Shown: positions 10,526-21,180 of the stretch, piece by piece | How the letters are laid out: each line of letters opens with the position of its first letter | Numbering within the stretch: the first letter of the stretch is position 1 | Assembly (NCBI GenBank): GCA_951799405.1 | Contig: OX637342.1 | Coordinates: forward strand, 1,736,001 to 1,800,000 | Source: Agapetus fuscipes | Lineage: Eukaryota; Arthropoda; Insecta; Trichoptera; Glossosomatidae | Direction of reading: 5' to 3' | DNA: 64,000 nt | Position numbers and translations under genes: made by a program | The notes under the pieces: generated by a model | Databases searched by the model: none | What the model saw: only the letters and a program-made list of their open reading frames with translations | Told to the model about the DNA's origin: nothing

Positions 10526-10848
10526 TCAATATGTTCCGTAAACGCCCATTTAATATTATAATGAAATTCCTCAGTAATTATGTAAGCTGTTGGTTTTTTA
10601 TCTCACATCATATTACAAAGTGCAGGCTAATGAAGCTAACAAGGTATAGTGGGTTCTGTTCCCCGCGCTTACACGTACAAATTGACGTTCAGCTAGATTT
10701 ATAGCTCGGCGGTATCAGGGTGATTTGATCCTCTTACGCCTCTACAGAAAAATGGATCAACTTATAAGACAATGTGCTCTTGTATAATGAAGTTGCTGTA
10801 CGCCTACTTCCTCATCTTCTTCTTTCAGTGCTACAATCATAGGTAAAT

Positions 10849-10888
10849 CGTCCCCTTAGTGCTTGTTTATTTTATGTACATCTTAATA
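10849..10888 (+). repeat. MITE-D end fragment
   Basis: TCGTCCCCTTAGTGCTTGTT followed by a short degraded match. Only one end survives. Confidence 0.6.
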
Positions 10889-10902
10889 AAATGAGCGTTT
10901 TT

Positions 10903-11075
10903 ATGAAGGAGGTTATGACTCTGGATGAAATGAAAGAAGTATATAAGGACAGAAATAAATGGCGGTTGATCTGTTATGTTGGTGGTTGGGGCAAGGGTTT
11001 TTCAATTTTTTTTTTAATATTTTAAATTATAATTTTCTATTTTGTATTACTTAATTGTTTGAATGTTTATAATAG
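10903..11075 (+). pseudogene. LINE-M1 C-terminal fragment
   Basis: The frame reads MKEVMTLDEMKEVYKDRNKW then RLICYVGG, the LINE-M1 C-terminus with Cys to Tyr in the CKDR motif. The stop after VGG is lost. A degraded A+T-rich 3' UTR follows. Confidence 0.75.
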
Positions 11076-11590
11076 TTATTTTTCTACTCCCATTTGGTAA
11101 TTTACTAATTACAAAACGGCTAACGCAATCACAATGCTATACATTTCCACACCCGTTGCTTAAAATGTAATTTGTCGTGTGTGTGTGTTCCTTGACTTAT
11201 AGGTTGGTATGCGGCTGACCACCCATACTGTAAAAATGGTTCACTTTGCCAATGTCACCCCTGTCTCAGGGAAGGACGGCAAGAGTTGCAGGGTGTATGT
11301 CCATTTGAGATTTGCTTTTTATGTTGTAGGTTCACATGAGGCATGTGCAAGCGCGAACTTGTACGTGTCTGGTTGTGAGAATGCATATAATGTGAATCTC
11401 CAATGTAACATATCTTTGCAACTTAGATTAGATTAGAGATTAGTTGCGTAATGTTACATTACGCAACTGATAACGGTGTTGAAATGAAAATGTGCGCATG
11501 CGCATTGTCAGAAATGGAACCATTTTTGAATTTCGAGTATTAACCTTGTATGAGGCTATCCTTCTAAGCGACCGATAACAAACTATTATT
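11076..11590 (+). repeat. J repeat, copy 2, interrupted
   Basis: Collinear with copy 1, including the 25-nt palindrome at 11443-11467 (one base differs at its centre). It is split by a LINE-M1 tail at 11160-11442 flanked by GTTGC duplications (11155-11159 and 11443-11447). Confidence 0.75.
11160..11442 (+). mobile_element. LINE-M1 3' end (Rep-A), inserted in J
   Basis: Begins TAAAATGTAATTTGTCGTGT, which is LINE-M1 3' UTR upstream of Rep-A, and ends TTAGATTAGATTAGAGAT. A 5-bp duplication of GTTGC flanks it. A severely 5'-truncated LINE insertion explains this better than a free-standing repeat. Confidence 0.85.
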
Positions 11591-11867
11591 GGCCGTTTCC
11601 ATAGCAACCACGTTTAAACGTCAGCCATTGCATAGATATTTTCAATTTATTGATAGTTCCTTTCCACTATGTTCAATCTTTGTTGAAATGAAAATGTTTT
11701 ATGCGTAGAGTCAAATAAAAATTGTTAATAGTGTAATAATTCGTCAATGTTACTTATCATAATACTCCAAATTGTAGCTTTCCTTTTTTCGAAGGAAAAT
11801 AGAAGGCTTGAAAGGAAAATAATGCAAGATATTTGCACCGCAAAAAAAAAAAAACAAACTTAAACAC

Positions 11868-12112
11868 TTACTTGGCTAATAGGTCGGTATGAGGTTGACC
11901 ATCTATGCTGTAAAAACTTAGTTCACTTTGCCAATGACACCCCTGCTTCAGTGGTTGCAGGGCTTATGTTTATTTGAGTTTTGGGTTTGAATGTTAACCC
12001 TTATATGCGGCATGTATAAGCACAACCTTATATGTGTCTGCTTGTGGGCATAAATTTAAAATGAATCTCAAATGTAATATAGTATCTTTGCAGATTAGAT
12101 TAGATAATCGAG
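11868..12112 (+). repeat. Rep-A copy
   Basis: From TTGGCTAATAGGTCGGTATG to CAGATTAGATTAGATAA, with an internal deletion around the CAGGGAAGG hairpin. Confidence 0.8.
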
Positions 12113-12235
12113 GGGAACGATAAATAACACGGTTTGACAAAGGTGGGGTATTAATTACTTCAAATGGACGCGTACATTATAATGACTATTATTTACTATT
12201 TTATTATTTATTTCATGGTCGTAGAAAAAATATTG

Positions 12236-12356
12236 TATGCCACTGCACGTAATTAGTCTTTGTAACACTCTTGCTGTCTATTGTGCCATTCGGCTGCGCC
12301 TAATGGCACAAAATAGCACTCGTGTTACAAAGACTATCATTACTAGGCAGTGGCAT
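12236..12356. mobile_element. Hairpin-within-hairpin MITE, 121 bp
   Basis: Outer arms start TATGCCACTGC and end GCAGTGGCATA. Further in, AGTCTTTGTAACAC pairs with GTGTTACAAAGACT. The apex is another hairpin, TTGTGCCATT against AATGGCACAA (12281-12311), around CGGCTGCGCC. No coding capacity and no second copy seen. Confidence 0.75.
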
Positions 12357-12399
12357 AAATATATTTATAATATTATATTATAATGTTTATAAATATGAT

Positions 12400-12670
12400 T
12401 GTTTGTTTATTTCTAAGCTGTAATTTGTTGTGCATGTTCCTAGACTTTAAAGTTGGTTTGCGGCTAACCACCCATGCTGTAGAAAATGGTTCACTTTGCC
12501 AATGTCACCCCTGTTTCAGGATGGGACGGCAAGAGTTGCAGGGTGTATGTCCATTTGAGATCTGGGTTTTTATATTGTAGGTTCACATGCGGCATGTGCA
12601 AGCGCGAACTTGTACGTGTTTGCTTGTGAGAATGCATATAATGTGATTCTCCAATGTTACATATCGATTG
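12400..12670 (+). mobile_element. LINE-M1 3' end with Rep-A
   Basis: GTAATTTGTTGTGCATGTTCC marks LINE-M1 3' UTR. Rep-A follows to AATGTTACATATC. The repeat-unit tail is missing. Confidence 0.75.
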
Positions 12671-12756
12671 ATTGCATCGATGAGATTGCAGACAGGAGCT
12701 TTGCGGTGGTCATTTGCCTAGAACATTTTGGAACTGTGGACACTGCTTTTTTCTCC

Positions 12757-13030
12757 AAAAGCGCCAATTCTTGAGCAAGTTGCTGTTAGGCTGGATGAAC
12801 CTTTTGTGACCACAAAGTGAAAGTTCTTACCGTTTTGTCTTCTATGGAGTCTCATTTGGCAAGTGCAACCTATTTTTACAGGTTTACACAAACCACTTTA
12901 GTTGAAGCGAGGTTTTCCCAGCTTCCAAGACTGGTGGTTCTAATTTCTTGTGATGTATGAGTAAGCATTGCTGGTATTTTAAGCACTGAAACGGGAAAAA
13001 AATTCTGAACCCGAGCTTGCATTGATTATG
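12757..13030 (-). repeat. SINE-C fragment then degraded SINE-B, both minus strand
   Basis: 12757-12815 matches antisense SINE-C body (AAAGCGCCAATTCTTGAGC). 12830-13030 matches antisense SINE-B (CTATTTTTACAGG, CCACTTTAGTTGAAG, ACTGAAACGGGAAA) with an eroded head. Confidence 0.6.
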
Positions 13031-13600
13031 AATATTTTTGAAATCAACACTTCACATGTAAATATATTTTCAGTGAAACAATACTCTTTGCATAGCAGGA
13101 GAAGCTATTTCCATACGGCAGAATATTAAACTGAATGTACTGCGTTTAATAATAATTGCAGAAAAATGAAGACTCTATATGAAGTTAGCTATGTGCGATA
13201 CGCAGATTGTCGGAGAGTATTAAATAAAATAGAATCCTGTATCACAAGTATACAATATTTACACAAACTCCCCTGGATTGCGTGAGTTTAAAATGTTTTG
13301 AATATACAATGGCACTCCTCGTGATCGATTTAGTTTTCATACATTTTTTTATTTACTACTTAGACGAGGTGAGTTTACGTTGGAGTTTTGTACTCACAGT
13401 ATTTTTATGTAAGCGCCGCGGGGCGCGGAATTGTAGGGGAATTTTCCATACAAGAAATTCCGCACTTTATTTTCTTACTGAGAAATTTTACGTTTTATTT
13501 AGTTCCGGGAACAATGGAGATGTGCTGCAGGTTTGTAATGAAATAAAAAATGAAAAAATATTTTATATAAGTCATTAAAATTCATACCCAACTATTTATT
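13031..13600. other. No recognisable feature
   Basis: A 98-codon plus-strand frame at 13282-13578 is hydrophobic at its start but matches no family I recognise. I do not call it a gene. Confidence 0.3.
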
Positions 13601-14390
13601 TAAAAAACAGCAAGGACAGATACAATATCTTGAATATTCTGAGATTTGCTAATGATATTGTCCTTACAAATATCCGAAGATCTGGAAGACGACCGTGAAA
13701 TGTTAGAAGAGTGCGTTATGGAGACAAAAAAGTGGGGCTCCTTATCAACGGCAAAAAAACAAAGATCATGACAAATCTTGTCCTGGGTGGTAAGATTGTC
13801 ATCGACAGCCGACCAAAAGAAGAGGTTCATGACTATAAATACCTTGGTCATAATATTGCAGTTTCCAGAGACAACCAAACGATTGAACTGCAAAAGATGA
13901 TCTCTCTTGGATGGGCGGTATATGGCAGTCTTAAGAAGTTCTTCACCAGCAACATCCTTCAATTCCTGAAACGGAAAATGTACGACCAGTGTGTCCTGCC
14001 AGTTATGACTTACGGAGTAGAGACACTAACTCTCACCAAATTGACTATCAGGAAACTCCGTGTAGCACAACGAAAGCACGAAAGAGCTATGCTACACATA
14101 AGACTGTCAGATTGGATACGAAATACCGAAATACGTAGAAGATCGGGAGTTGCTGACATAGTCAAAAGAGTGGAAAAGCAGAAGTGGTCGTGGGCAGGGC
14201 ATGTTGCCAGATTGAGCGAGCAAAGATGGACGAAAAGAGTGGTGGAATCGAGACCTCGTGAAGACAAAAGAACTAGAGGAAGGCCTCTTACACGATGGTC
14301 AGATGATATTAAAAGAGTTGCTGGTGACTGGATGCAGAAAGCCCAGGACAGAGATGCCTGGACAAGAAGTGGTTGATTAAGGGCAGATTA
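13600..14390 (+). pseudogene. RTE-like LINE, 3' part of reverse transcriptase
   Basis: 5'-truncated RT. Around 13630-13660 LRFANDIVL corresponds to the catalytic FADD motif with the first Asp changed to Asn. Two frame changes follow before 13711. An open frame of 221 codons (13711-14376) then covers thumb and C-terminus: KKVGLLINGKKTKIM, EVHDYKYLGH, CVLPVMTYGVETLTL, VEKQKWSWAGHVARL, and RGRPLTRWSDDIKRVAG ending WMQKAQDRDAW. This motif order is characteristic of RTE-clade elements, which need an upstream AP endonuclease not present here. The Asp loss and frameshifts mean the copy is dead. Confidence 0.85.
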
Positions 14391-14996
14391 ATAAATAAAA
14401 TACACAAAATGGATTCCTTGGCTTATAAATTAAAAAGGTGATAATGAACATAACTCAATTTTTTTGTGTACATATCAGGTATCTTTAAAATGTACAGTAA
14501 AAGGCTTAAATGGCTTCATGCACTAAAAAATCTGGTTTTATTTTAAATGCTACAGTTTGTTGAATAACAACCTTTTTATTTACATGAGAAACGAACGTTT
14601 CTGCCATTATGTCCGTTAATGTTCATATCATCACGTATTTACAGTTCCAAGCCACAATTTTAGACGCACCTTTTCCTATAAAAGTTTATTTTTATTTTGA
14701 TTGTACAGAATTTCATGTTGAATTTTACATTACTGATCATATTCAGTAAAAAAAAATGAATAACCAATTGTTGTATAGTCGACAAAACAGCACAAATATT
14801 GTAGTGAATAAATTGTTTTCATCATTCTCAAAAGCAAAGTGCTATCAGTGTTGTTTATATGTTTCATGTAACATAGATATGTTTTTTTTACATGTATTTC
14901 GGATGAACGTTGTTTTAACACATAAATTTAGTATGATTTCAACAATAAAGAAAGACAAGCAGAAACCTATGAAATCCTTATATATAGTTTTAAATA
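14391..14996. other. No recognisable feature
   Basis: A+T-rich. Short overlapping frames on both strands show no known motif. Confidence 0.3.
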
Positions 14997-15175
14997 TCAA
15001 CTTATGCATTGAGCCATTCCAAAAGGCTGCAACTGTGTTTGGTGACCATCCTTTTGCAGTGGCGGTTCCAAAGCAATGGAAACAATTGCGCACTGGAGTT
15101 TGAGAGATTGCCAACAGCATTCACTTTAAGAGACGTCTCAAGACCAATCTACTCACTGAATCATTTGGAGCTCCC
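14997..15175 (+). pseudogene. LINE-L C-terminal fragment
   Basis: The frame reads QKAATVFGDHPFAVAVPKQW, then a stop, then FKRRLKTNLLTESF. This is the L2/CR1-type ending (FGDRAFSVAGPxxWNxLP, FKxxLKTHLF). Decayed. Confidence 0.7.
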
Positions 15176-15270
15176 TTGAAATGGGATTGCTTGCAAAAGA
15201 CGCCAATAAAAAACTCATCTGATTCATCATACTCTCATTCTTCAGTTTCGAGCCACCCTAAGATAGTAAA

Positions 15271-15378
15271 CGCAAAAACCCAACTACACATATAGTGTAA
15301 CTTATTGTGTGTTTTCCTCGAAGGGTTTTTTTACTTACGTTAAGGTTATTTTTACAGGTAAGCGGGCCTGCCAATGTT
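15271..15378 (-). repeat. SINE-B 3' fragment, minus strand
   Basis: AACTACACATATAGTGTAAC and TTTTTACAGGTAAGCGGGCC in antisense order, with part of the 3' region deleted. Confidence 0.7.
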
Positions 15379-15890
15379 AGATGGCACTGTGAATGCATAA
15401 GAAAAAAATAAATACAAAATTCATGTCACTAATAATATGGCCAGGAGCCGTTCAAAATTTTAGTAGCAAGCTTACAAAGAAAACCGAATGTTTTTTTAGA
15501 AATTTCAGAGCATTGTTGATGTTATCTCGGCTGGCTTGGGATTATTACAAGACAAGAACCAGATCTGTGAACTTTGAAATGCGTAATCATCCCCGTTGGC
15601 TCGTATAACGTAGGAGATGACGCGCGTTCATGCATAATAATACGATGCGAGGGAATAACTTGGCTACAAGAAAAAGCGTTACAATACTAGGATTACTTTC
15701 GAAGTATGTAATATCAAAGGAAATAAATGTACATTTTTCCAATTGGAATTATTTAAAAAGGAGCATAAAAACCCACACCCTAAATGAATATTGAGTTGGC
15801 AGCTCTTGCCTCCTTTCCGTGAAACAGGTGTTGCATCGACTATAGTAAAATATAGTTTTAATACCTCTTGGCAGAATTAAAATTATAAAT
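15379..15890. other. No gene; one small Rep-A remnant
   Basis: 15797-15843 is a short antisense Rep-A match (GCAGCTCTTGCCTCC, GTGAAACAGGTG). The rest is unassigned. Confidence 0.35.
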
Positions 15891-16185
15891 ATTTCTGTAA
15901 CTCTGTCACCATTTCTCTAGTTGTGGCCGAAGTGTCTGCATAGTTTCCTCCATTTCTCCTATCCTCATTCAATTCATTCACATCCATTACATTTTTCATA
16001 CCACGTTCACTATGTACGTATTCACATAGGTATCATTCTTACACAGTTTTCCCAATCTGAGCAAAGTATATTTATTTCTTTCATTTTTCCTGTGTCTATT
16101 TCATTCATTTTTACACTATTACATCATTCATTATTTCTACATTATATCAAAACCATCTCATCACATTATTGTATATACAACCGTG
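15891..16185 (-). pseudogene. LINE-M2 C-terminal fragment, minus strand, decayed
   Basis: Minus-strand reading gives MKNVMDVNELNE and a degraded WRQLCRGSGH ending, with TGACAGAGTTACAG as 3' UTR. Upstream, VMRWF and ERMND-like remnants match the LINE-M2 RWFGHxERM block. Many stops. Confidence 0.65.
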
Positions 16186-16666
16186 ATATATTGGCATGTC
16201 TCATATAAGCTATTGAGATGCTTGTATAAAAAAATGACTGGAGTCAACGGACTTCCTAATTTAACTCATTCATCAGACAGAGTACCCTGTGCGACCGCGG
16301 GGATATCCAGGATTATCCATTTTTAGTAAAAAATGCACATTGACGGACCTGCTTCAAGGAAACGACAATGCAGTGGCTACCGCTGGTCACTGGAGATACT
16401 GAGCATAGGTGGTTCTGGATGCGGAAAGTAAGTAAGTAATAAACTATGAAAAAAGGGGAGAAATCAGGTAAGATTATCGCTTTCGCATGCACCCTTCTTT
16501 GAGTTATGCAAAAAAGTTTCATGTCTCATAAACCAATTTGAAATTACCCATAATTTGCACACCTCGCGCCTGTACTCCGTGATGTTTGCCTCACGTGTTG
16601 TGCAGTATAATGAGGCGCCTGTCAAATAAGTTGTAGGCATGGCGAGGCCAGTGGCACTTTAGAACG
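16186..16666. other. No recognisable feature
   Basis: Nothing assigned. A GTAAGTAAGTAA run occurs near 16428. Confidence 0.3.
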
Positions 16667-17287
16667 GCACAGTGACAAAACGACACATGACAGAACGACA
16701 CATTAAAGAACAAAAAATGACAGAACGACACATGACAGAACGACAGATGACAGAACATCACAATTACAGTGCATCACATGACAAAACATCACTATGACAA
16801 AATAACACAGAAAATACATCACTATGACAATATTTCTCCATGAGCCGTTTATGGTATGGTCTATTTTAGATATTGATGTTTTGACATATTGTGATGAATT
16901 GTCTTTATTTATTGAAAACAACATGAGCAAGAAAACAAGACAGTTCGAGGCCATATAGTTAGTTATGATGTTCACAAAATATATGACAAAAGTATTATAA
17001 ATCAATATTTTATACAAACAATCAAAACAACATATTTGTATAACTTTATCATTCTTATTTCTAACAGAACCTTCCATTCGCGCATTCATTCCATTCCATT
17101 CATTCTGGTCTTGTGATGTTTAGTCCTAATTATGTAATTTCTGTGATGTTTTGTCATTTGGTGCATTGTCAATGTGATGTTCTGCAGTCTGTCGTTCTGT
17201 CATATTTTGTCGTTCAGTCATATGCCGTTCTGACAGGTGTCCTTCTGTCATGTATCGTTAAGTCGTGTGTCGTTTTGTCACTGTGTC
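16667..17287. mobile_element. Foldback element with tandem-repeat arms, 621 bp
   Basis: The left arm (16667-16835) is built from reiterated GACAGAACGACACAT-like units. The right arm (17108-17287) is the inverse, with GTCGTTCTGTCAT-like units. Ends are GGCACAGTGACAAAACGACA and the inverse TGTCGTTTTGTCACTGTGTC. The unique centre (16836-17107) includes low-complexity TTCCATTCCATTCATTC. No transposase frame. Terminal repeats made of short tandem units are the hallmark of Foldback-type elements, and the class call is by architecture only. Confidence 0.75.
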
Positions 17288-17702
17288 ATGGAAACGACGA
17301 GGGCAGAGGGAATGTATGGAGGAGATTGCTGGGCTGATAAAAGTGCGCACAATTCATGTGTGCATAGTATTATTATCAACTGACGTCCAAACTGATGATG
17401 AAGTTATTATAGGAAAACATTGTTCACCTAAAAAGCGCTTGGTGCTACATCTCAATCAGTGCTTCAGTGATTGTTTGGCTAATGCTGTCCAACAAAGGTT
17501 ATTCACATTAGCAATGCGTGTATGTGTACTGAACCAATGTGTCTTATGAAAACTGGAAATGGATTTCAGAAATATTTAAAACAACTCTCATAATATTATC
17601 GTTCTTCGTTTTTTCCTGAAATCAGATTGTGTAGAATGCGATTCGTAAGAATATTTCATTTCAATGTTATCATGGAATCAAATGGTAGATCTTGAATGGT
17701 AG

Positions 17703-17990
17703 ATTGATCTTGGACCGGTCCGTAGTCCAGTGACAACACTTCGGACTCGTAAATGGAAGGTTGTGGATTCGGATCCCGGCGGAGCACAACAAATATACCA
17801 TTTATATTTCGAATGTGCTCTTCGCTGAGTTGAAAAATTCATAAACCTTTACTAAATAGCGGTCACTGAAAGGTCCATCCAACCTTACAACAACTGCATC
17901 TTGCTTGAGAATTGGCGCTTTCTACAGCGACGACCAAGCTCGCACACAAAAACAGCGCTCACCAAATAAATCATCCTAATATTATAACAC
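17703..17990 (+). mobile_element. SINE-C copy, C1 tail type
   Basis: Starts TTGGACCGGTCCGTAGTCCA and has box B-like GGATTCGGATCCC. Ends CAGCGCTCACCAAATAAATC. The five bases ATCTT before the head also precede the head at 25203 and 56248. Confidence 0.85.
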
Positions 17991-18001
17991 CGGCTGATGA
18001 T

Positions 18002-18204
18002 GCTGGAGAGAAGTTTCCCGGAATCTGTTGCCGTGGTCTGTGGAAGCTGGAGCTTCCTGACGTTTTCCCCATACCTACGATGGGCTTCTTCAGCGTGAAA
18101 GTGCAAAGATGAAGATAATCTTGATGAAAAGTGTGTTGATTTTCATCAAGATTTCTCATCATGTTTCACAGTTTTCATGAGACCCCGGGAAACTTCTCTC
18201 CAGC
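18002..18204. mobile_element. Inverted-repeat element inside MITE-D, 203 bp
   Basis: A perfect 20-bp inverted repeat: GCTGGAGAGAAGTTTCCCGG at 18002-18021 and its inverse at 18185-18204. A second hairpin (ATCTTGATGAAAA and TTTTCATCAAGAT) lies inside at 18118-18152. No coding capacity. Confidence 0.65.
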
Positions 18205-18236
18205 AAATGGTAGATTAGCCAAACTAGCACTGGGTT

Positions 18237-18680
18237 GAAGGTTTTTTCTGTAAAATTATTGTGCTTTTTTATCACAAAAGAACCGACTTTTATGGTTTTT
18301 GTATTATACACTACTAAAAGACGTAACTTAATCTAAAGCAGGCGGTAGGTACGTTGATATATTAAATTCAGTATTAAATATACACGCAGCTTTTGTTAAC
18401 ATTATTCGTCTCTTGCATAAAGGAAACATTAATTTGTAGGAGCATTCTTGCAGTTAAAAATTACGACAGACTTCATTTAAAATAATGCCCGTGCAAAAGG
18501 GAATTTGCATTTGTTATGCAGATAATTTCATACGTGCAAAAAAGCGCATAACCGAAGTACTCAAGACAGAAGAATAATTAATGGTATGAATATGAAGGTA
18601 AAGAGTCTAGCCGTGAAGATATCAAAAGGTTGATTGCAGGAGAGATAGTGAAATTTCCCTTTCGTGATTGAATTTGCATT
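18237..18680. other. No recognisable feature
   Basis: A+T-rich and unassigned. Confidence 0.3.
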
Positions 18681-18996
18681 ACGGTCGATAGCTCAGTTGG
18701 TAGCGTGTTTGCATTCCATGCCAATAGCTCGGGTTCAAATTCCATCGAAGGTATCAAAGATAATTTCCCGCCTCGTTGTTGATTTCAAACCCAAAATAAA
18801 ATACCGACAAGATTTACTCAACCTTCACAAGAAAAAAGTACCACCCCTTCGGGAGCAGCTAGGAAACTCCCAGTTCAATTGAAGTTGCAGTTCAACTGCA
18901 GTGTAAGCGCGAACTTCTACGAGGTTAAGAGAATGCATGTAATATGAATCCCTAATGTTCCATATTTTTGCAACTTAGATTAGATTAGATTAGAAT
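18681..18996 (+). mobile_element. SINE-B head and body joined to Rep-A tail
   Basis: 18681-18890 is SINE-B, with box A TAGCTCAGTTGG and box B GGTTCAAATTCC. At about 18895 it passes directly into the 3' half of Rep-A (TGTAAGCGCGAACTTCTACG) and ends with four TTAGA units. No Rep-A 5' half and no SINE-B 3' part are present. It is either a template-switch product or a truncated insertion at the end of a truncated SINE. Confidence 0.75.
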
Positions 18997-19007
18997 CTGA
19001 CACCATA

Positions 19008-19339
19008 CACAACTAAGCTACACATATAGTGTTACTTCTTTCCGCGTTGTCTCCGAAGGGTTTCGCATGTGGCGAGTTGAACCTATTTATTTGTACAGGT
19101 AGGAGGGCTGGTCTTCCGATAACCACTTCAGTAGTTGTAGTGGGGGTTTCCAGCTCCCGAAGAAGCTGGTACTCATTTATTGTTAAGGCTGAGTAAGCCT
19201 TGCCGGTACGGTACTTTAATTTTGTGTTTAGAAATAAACACCGAAACGGGAAATCATTTCTGGCACCATTGGTGAGATTCGAACACGAGCTTTTGGCTTG
19301 AAATGCAAGCACTTTGCTAACTGAGCTATCGACCGGACA
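19008..19339 (-). mobile_element. SINE-B copy, minus strand
   Basis: Full-length antisense copy from CACAACTAAGCTACACAT to GAGCTATCGACCGGAC, with antisense box B GGTGAGATTCGAACA. The head is moderately diverged. Confidence 0.85.
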
Positions 19340-19942
19340 ATACGTAAACCGGACCGGATATACATAAATGTAAAAATTGAACCAAAACTATAAAGGCAAT
19401 AATGTTTTTTAACAAAGAAATATCTTTAAAAAAACATGAATCAAATTATAATCAGAGCACTGCATAAAATAACAATAACCTGTGTGTTTTTGTGATGCCT
19501 AAACAGCTCGCATTAATTCTGCCCTTTTTTGTTTGGATCCTACCAAGACTCAGTCAATTACTCGGTCCGTTTGATGCTACCTTTTGCATGTAGCAATTTC
19601 CTTGGGCGCGCTGTTTATCACTATAGAGTCTCTGAAGTATACACCTTTACTTTCAAACTGACTTTTCCACAAAAAAATGTATGGAATGCTGGAGCAGCTC
19701 CTCCGATGGGAGTTTGAGTTTTCGTGCAATGTTTGGTGAACGCTTTTGTTGAGTTTGCACTAGCGATGCGGGCAATGCAAAGAGTCTGTTGTATGGTATG
19801 AATATTGTAATATGAGGAACACGAAGCTATCGGCCTGTTGTGATCAAATATTGTTGTGTACTACGGTATCCAAGTAACTGCAAAAATCAGCGTTTAATTT
19901 ATTTCTACATGTATCTTTTTTGAAGAAAAATAAAATGCCTTT
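19340..19942. other. No recognisable feature
   Basis: Unassigned. A short GAACGCTTTTG patch near 19740 could be a SINE-C or LINE-L remnant but is too short to call. Confidence 0.3.
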
Positions 19943-20232
19943 TCCGGCCCGTAGTCAAGTGGTTAGCGCTTCGGCTCGTAAATGGAAGGTCGCGTGTTTG
20001 ATTCCCGGTGGAGAACAAAACATAATATACCATTTATATTTTCAAGTATACTCTTCGTTGGTTTTAAAAAGTCATATACTTTTATCAAAGACCGCTTACG
20101 AAAGGTACATACAGTACCTGTGACTTATTTGAGGTTTGGTGCTTTCTATATCGACGTCCATGCTAGCAAAGGGCTCTTGAGGTGTGGTTTACACGAAAAC
20201 AGCGCTCACCAAAACAAACATCCTAATATTGC
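19943..20232 (+). mobile_element. SINE-C copy, C1 tail type
   Basis: The head CCGGCCCGTAGTCAAGTGG with box B-like GTGTTTGATTCCC is the most tRNA-like of the SINE-C heads. Ends CAGCGCTCACCAAAACAAAC. Confidence 0.8.
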
Positions 20233-20383
20233 CATTATTATTTGTCCAAGAGTGGACTGAGAGAAGCTTATAAAGAAGAATGAATATTCATGTAATTATG
20301 TAACGACTAAAATTATTTACAAATTGTAAAAGCTATGAAAGAATAAAAAAAATTGGAAGATGGATAGCTGGACTTCAGTCTCT

Positions 20384-21180
20384 CTATAATCTATAATCTA
20401 TAATCTAAGTTGCAAGGATATATTCATTTAAAGCTCTCAGATGTATGCACACAAACCAACAAGTGTAGTTCGCGCTTACAAATGCTGAATGTGTACTTAC
20501 AAATAAAATCCAAACCTCAAATGAACATAAGCCCCACAACTTTTGCCGACCTTCCCTGAAACAGGGGTGACATTGGCAAAGTGAACCATTTTTTACAGTA
20601 TGGGTGGTCATCCTCATACCAACCTATAAGTCAAGGAATATGAATAATAAATTACATTTAAATATAAAAAAGAACAAAACCTTACAAAGAAATCTATACA
20701 AAAAAAGTCAAAAATTTCCTATGCAAAAAATGTAGCAAATGAATACACCAACATTAGAAATCAACATTGCAGATTAGCCGCCACTTCTTCCTGTCCTTGC
20801 ATACTTCTTTCATTTCATCCAGAGTCATAACCTTTTTCATACAAGTCCTCCTTTTATTATGACTCTGGATATCCCATTCATTCGCTATTTCAGAGATTTG
20901 ATCCTTCCATACTTTTCTGGGTCTTCCTCTACCACGACATCCATCTATTCTAGCAACATATACTTTCTTCGTCAATCTTTCATCACTCATTCTCTCCAAA
21001 TGCCCGAACCATCTTAACATACTTCTTTTAATCTTCACTTTCACACTTTCCCTTACACCACATTCTTCTCTTACAAAATCATTCCTCACCCTGTCACTTC
21101 GTTTTTTCCCAATCATACTTCTTAGCAGTCCATTTCTACTGTATGGACTTTACTAATTTCCCTTTCACTCTCACTATCTG
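20384..21180 (-). mobile_element. LINE-M1, 5'-truncated, with coding end, 3' UTR and Rep-A tail
   Basis: This copy links the coding part to Rep-A. The minus-strand frame at 20754-21116 (120 codons) reads DRVRNDFVREECGVRESVKV, MLRWFGHLERMSDERLTKKV, RGRGRPRKVWKDQI and MKEVCKDRKKWRLIC, then a stop. About 115 bp of 3' UTR follow, then a complete Rep-A (20384-20640) ending in TATAATC-type units. Upstream to 21180, ISKVHTVEMD continues the homology after a frame break. RT catalytic motifs and endonuclease are missing. The block is typical of the C-terminus of RTE-like or related LINEs; the clade is not certain. Confidence 0.85.

Larger units (their letters stand above)
17461..18236 (+). mobile_element. 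MITE-D copy with internal insertions
   Basis: The left part (17461-17702) has GTGTACTGAACCAATGTGTC and ATCAGATTGTGTAGAATGCG. The right end (18205-18236) reads AAATGGTAGATTAGCC then AAACTAGCACTGGG. Between them lie SINE-C (17703-17990) and an inverted-repeat element (18002-18204). Confidence 0.75.

Noticed and set aside
16667..16835. CRISPR-like array of short repeats
   Set aside because: Units are adjacent and variable with no uniform spacers, are mirrored at 17108-17287, and the DNA is eukaryotic.
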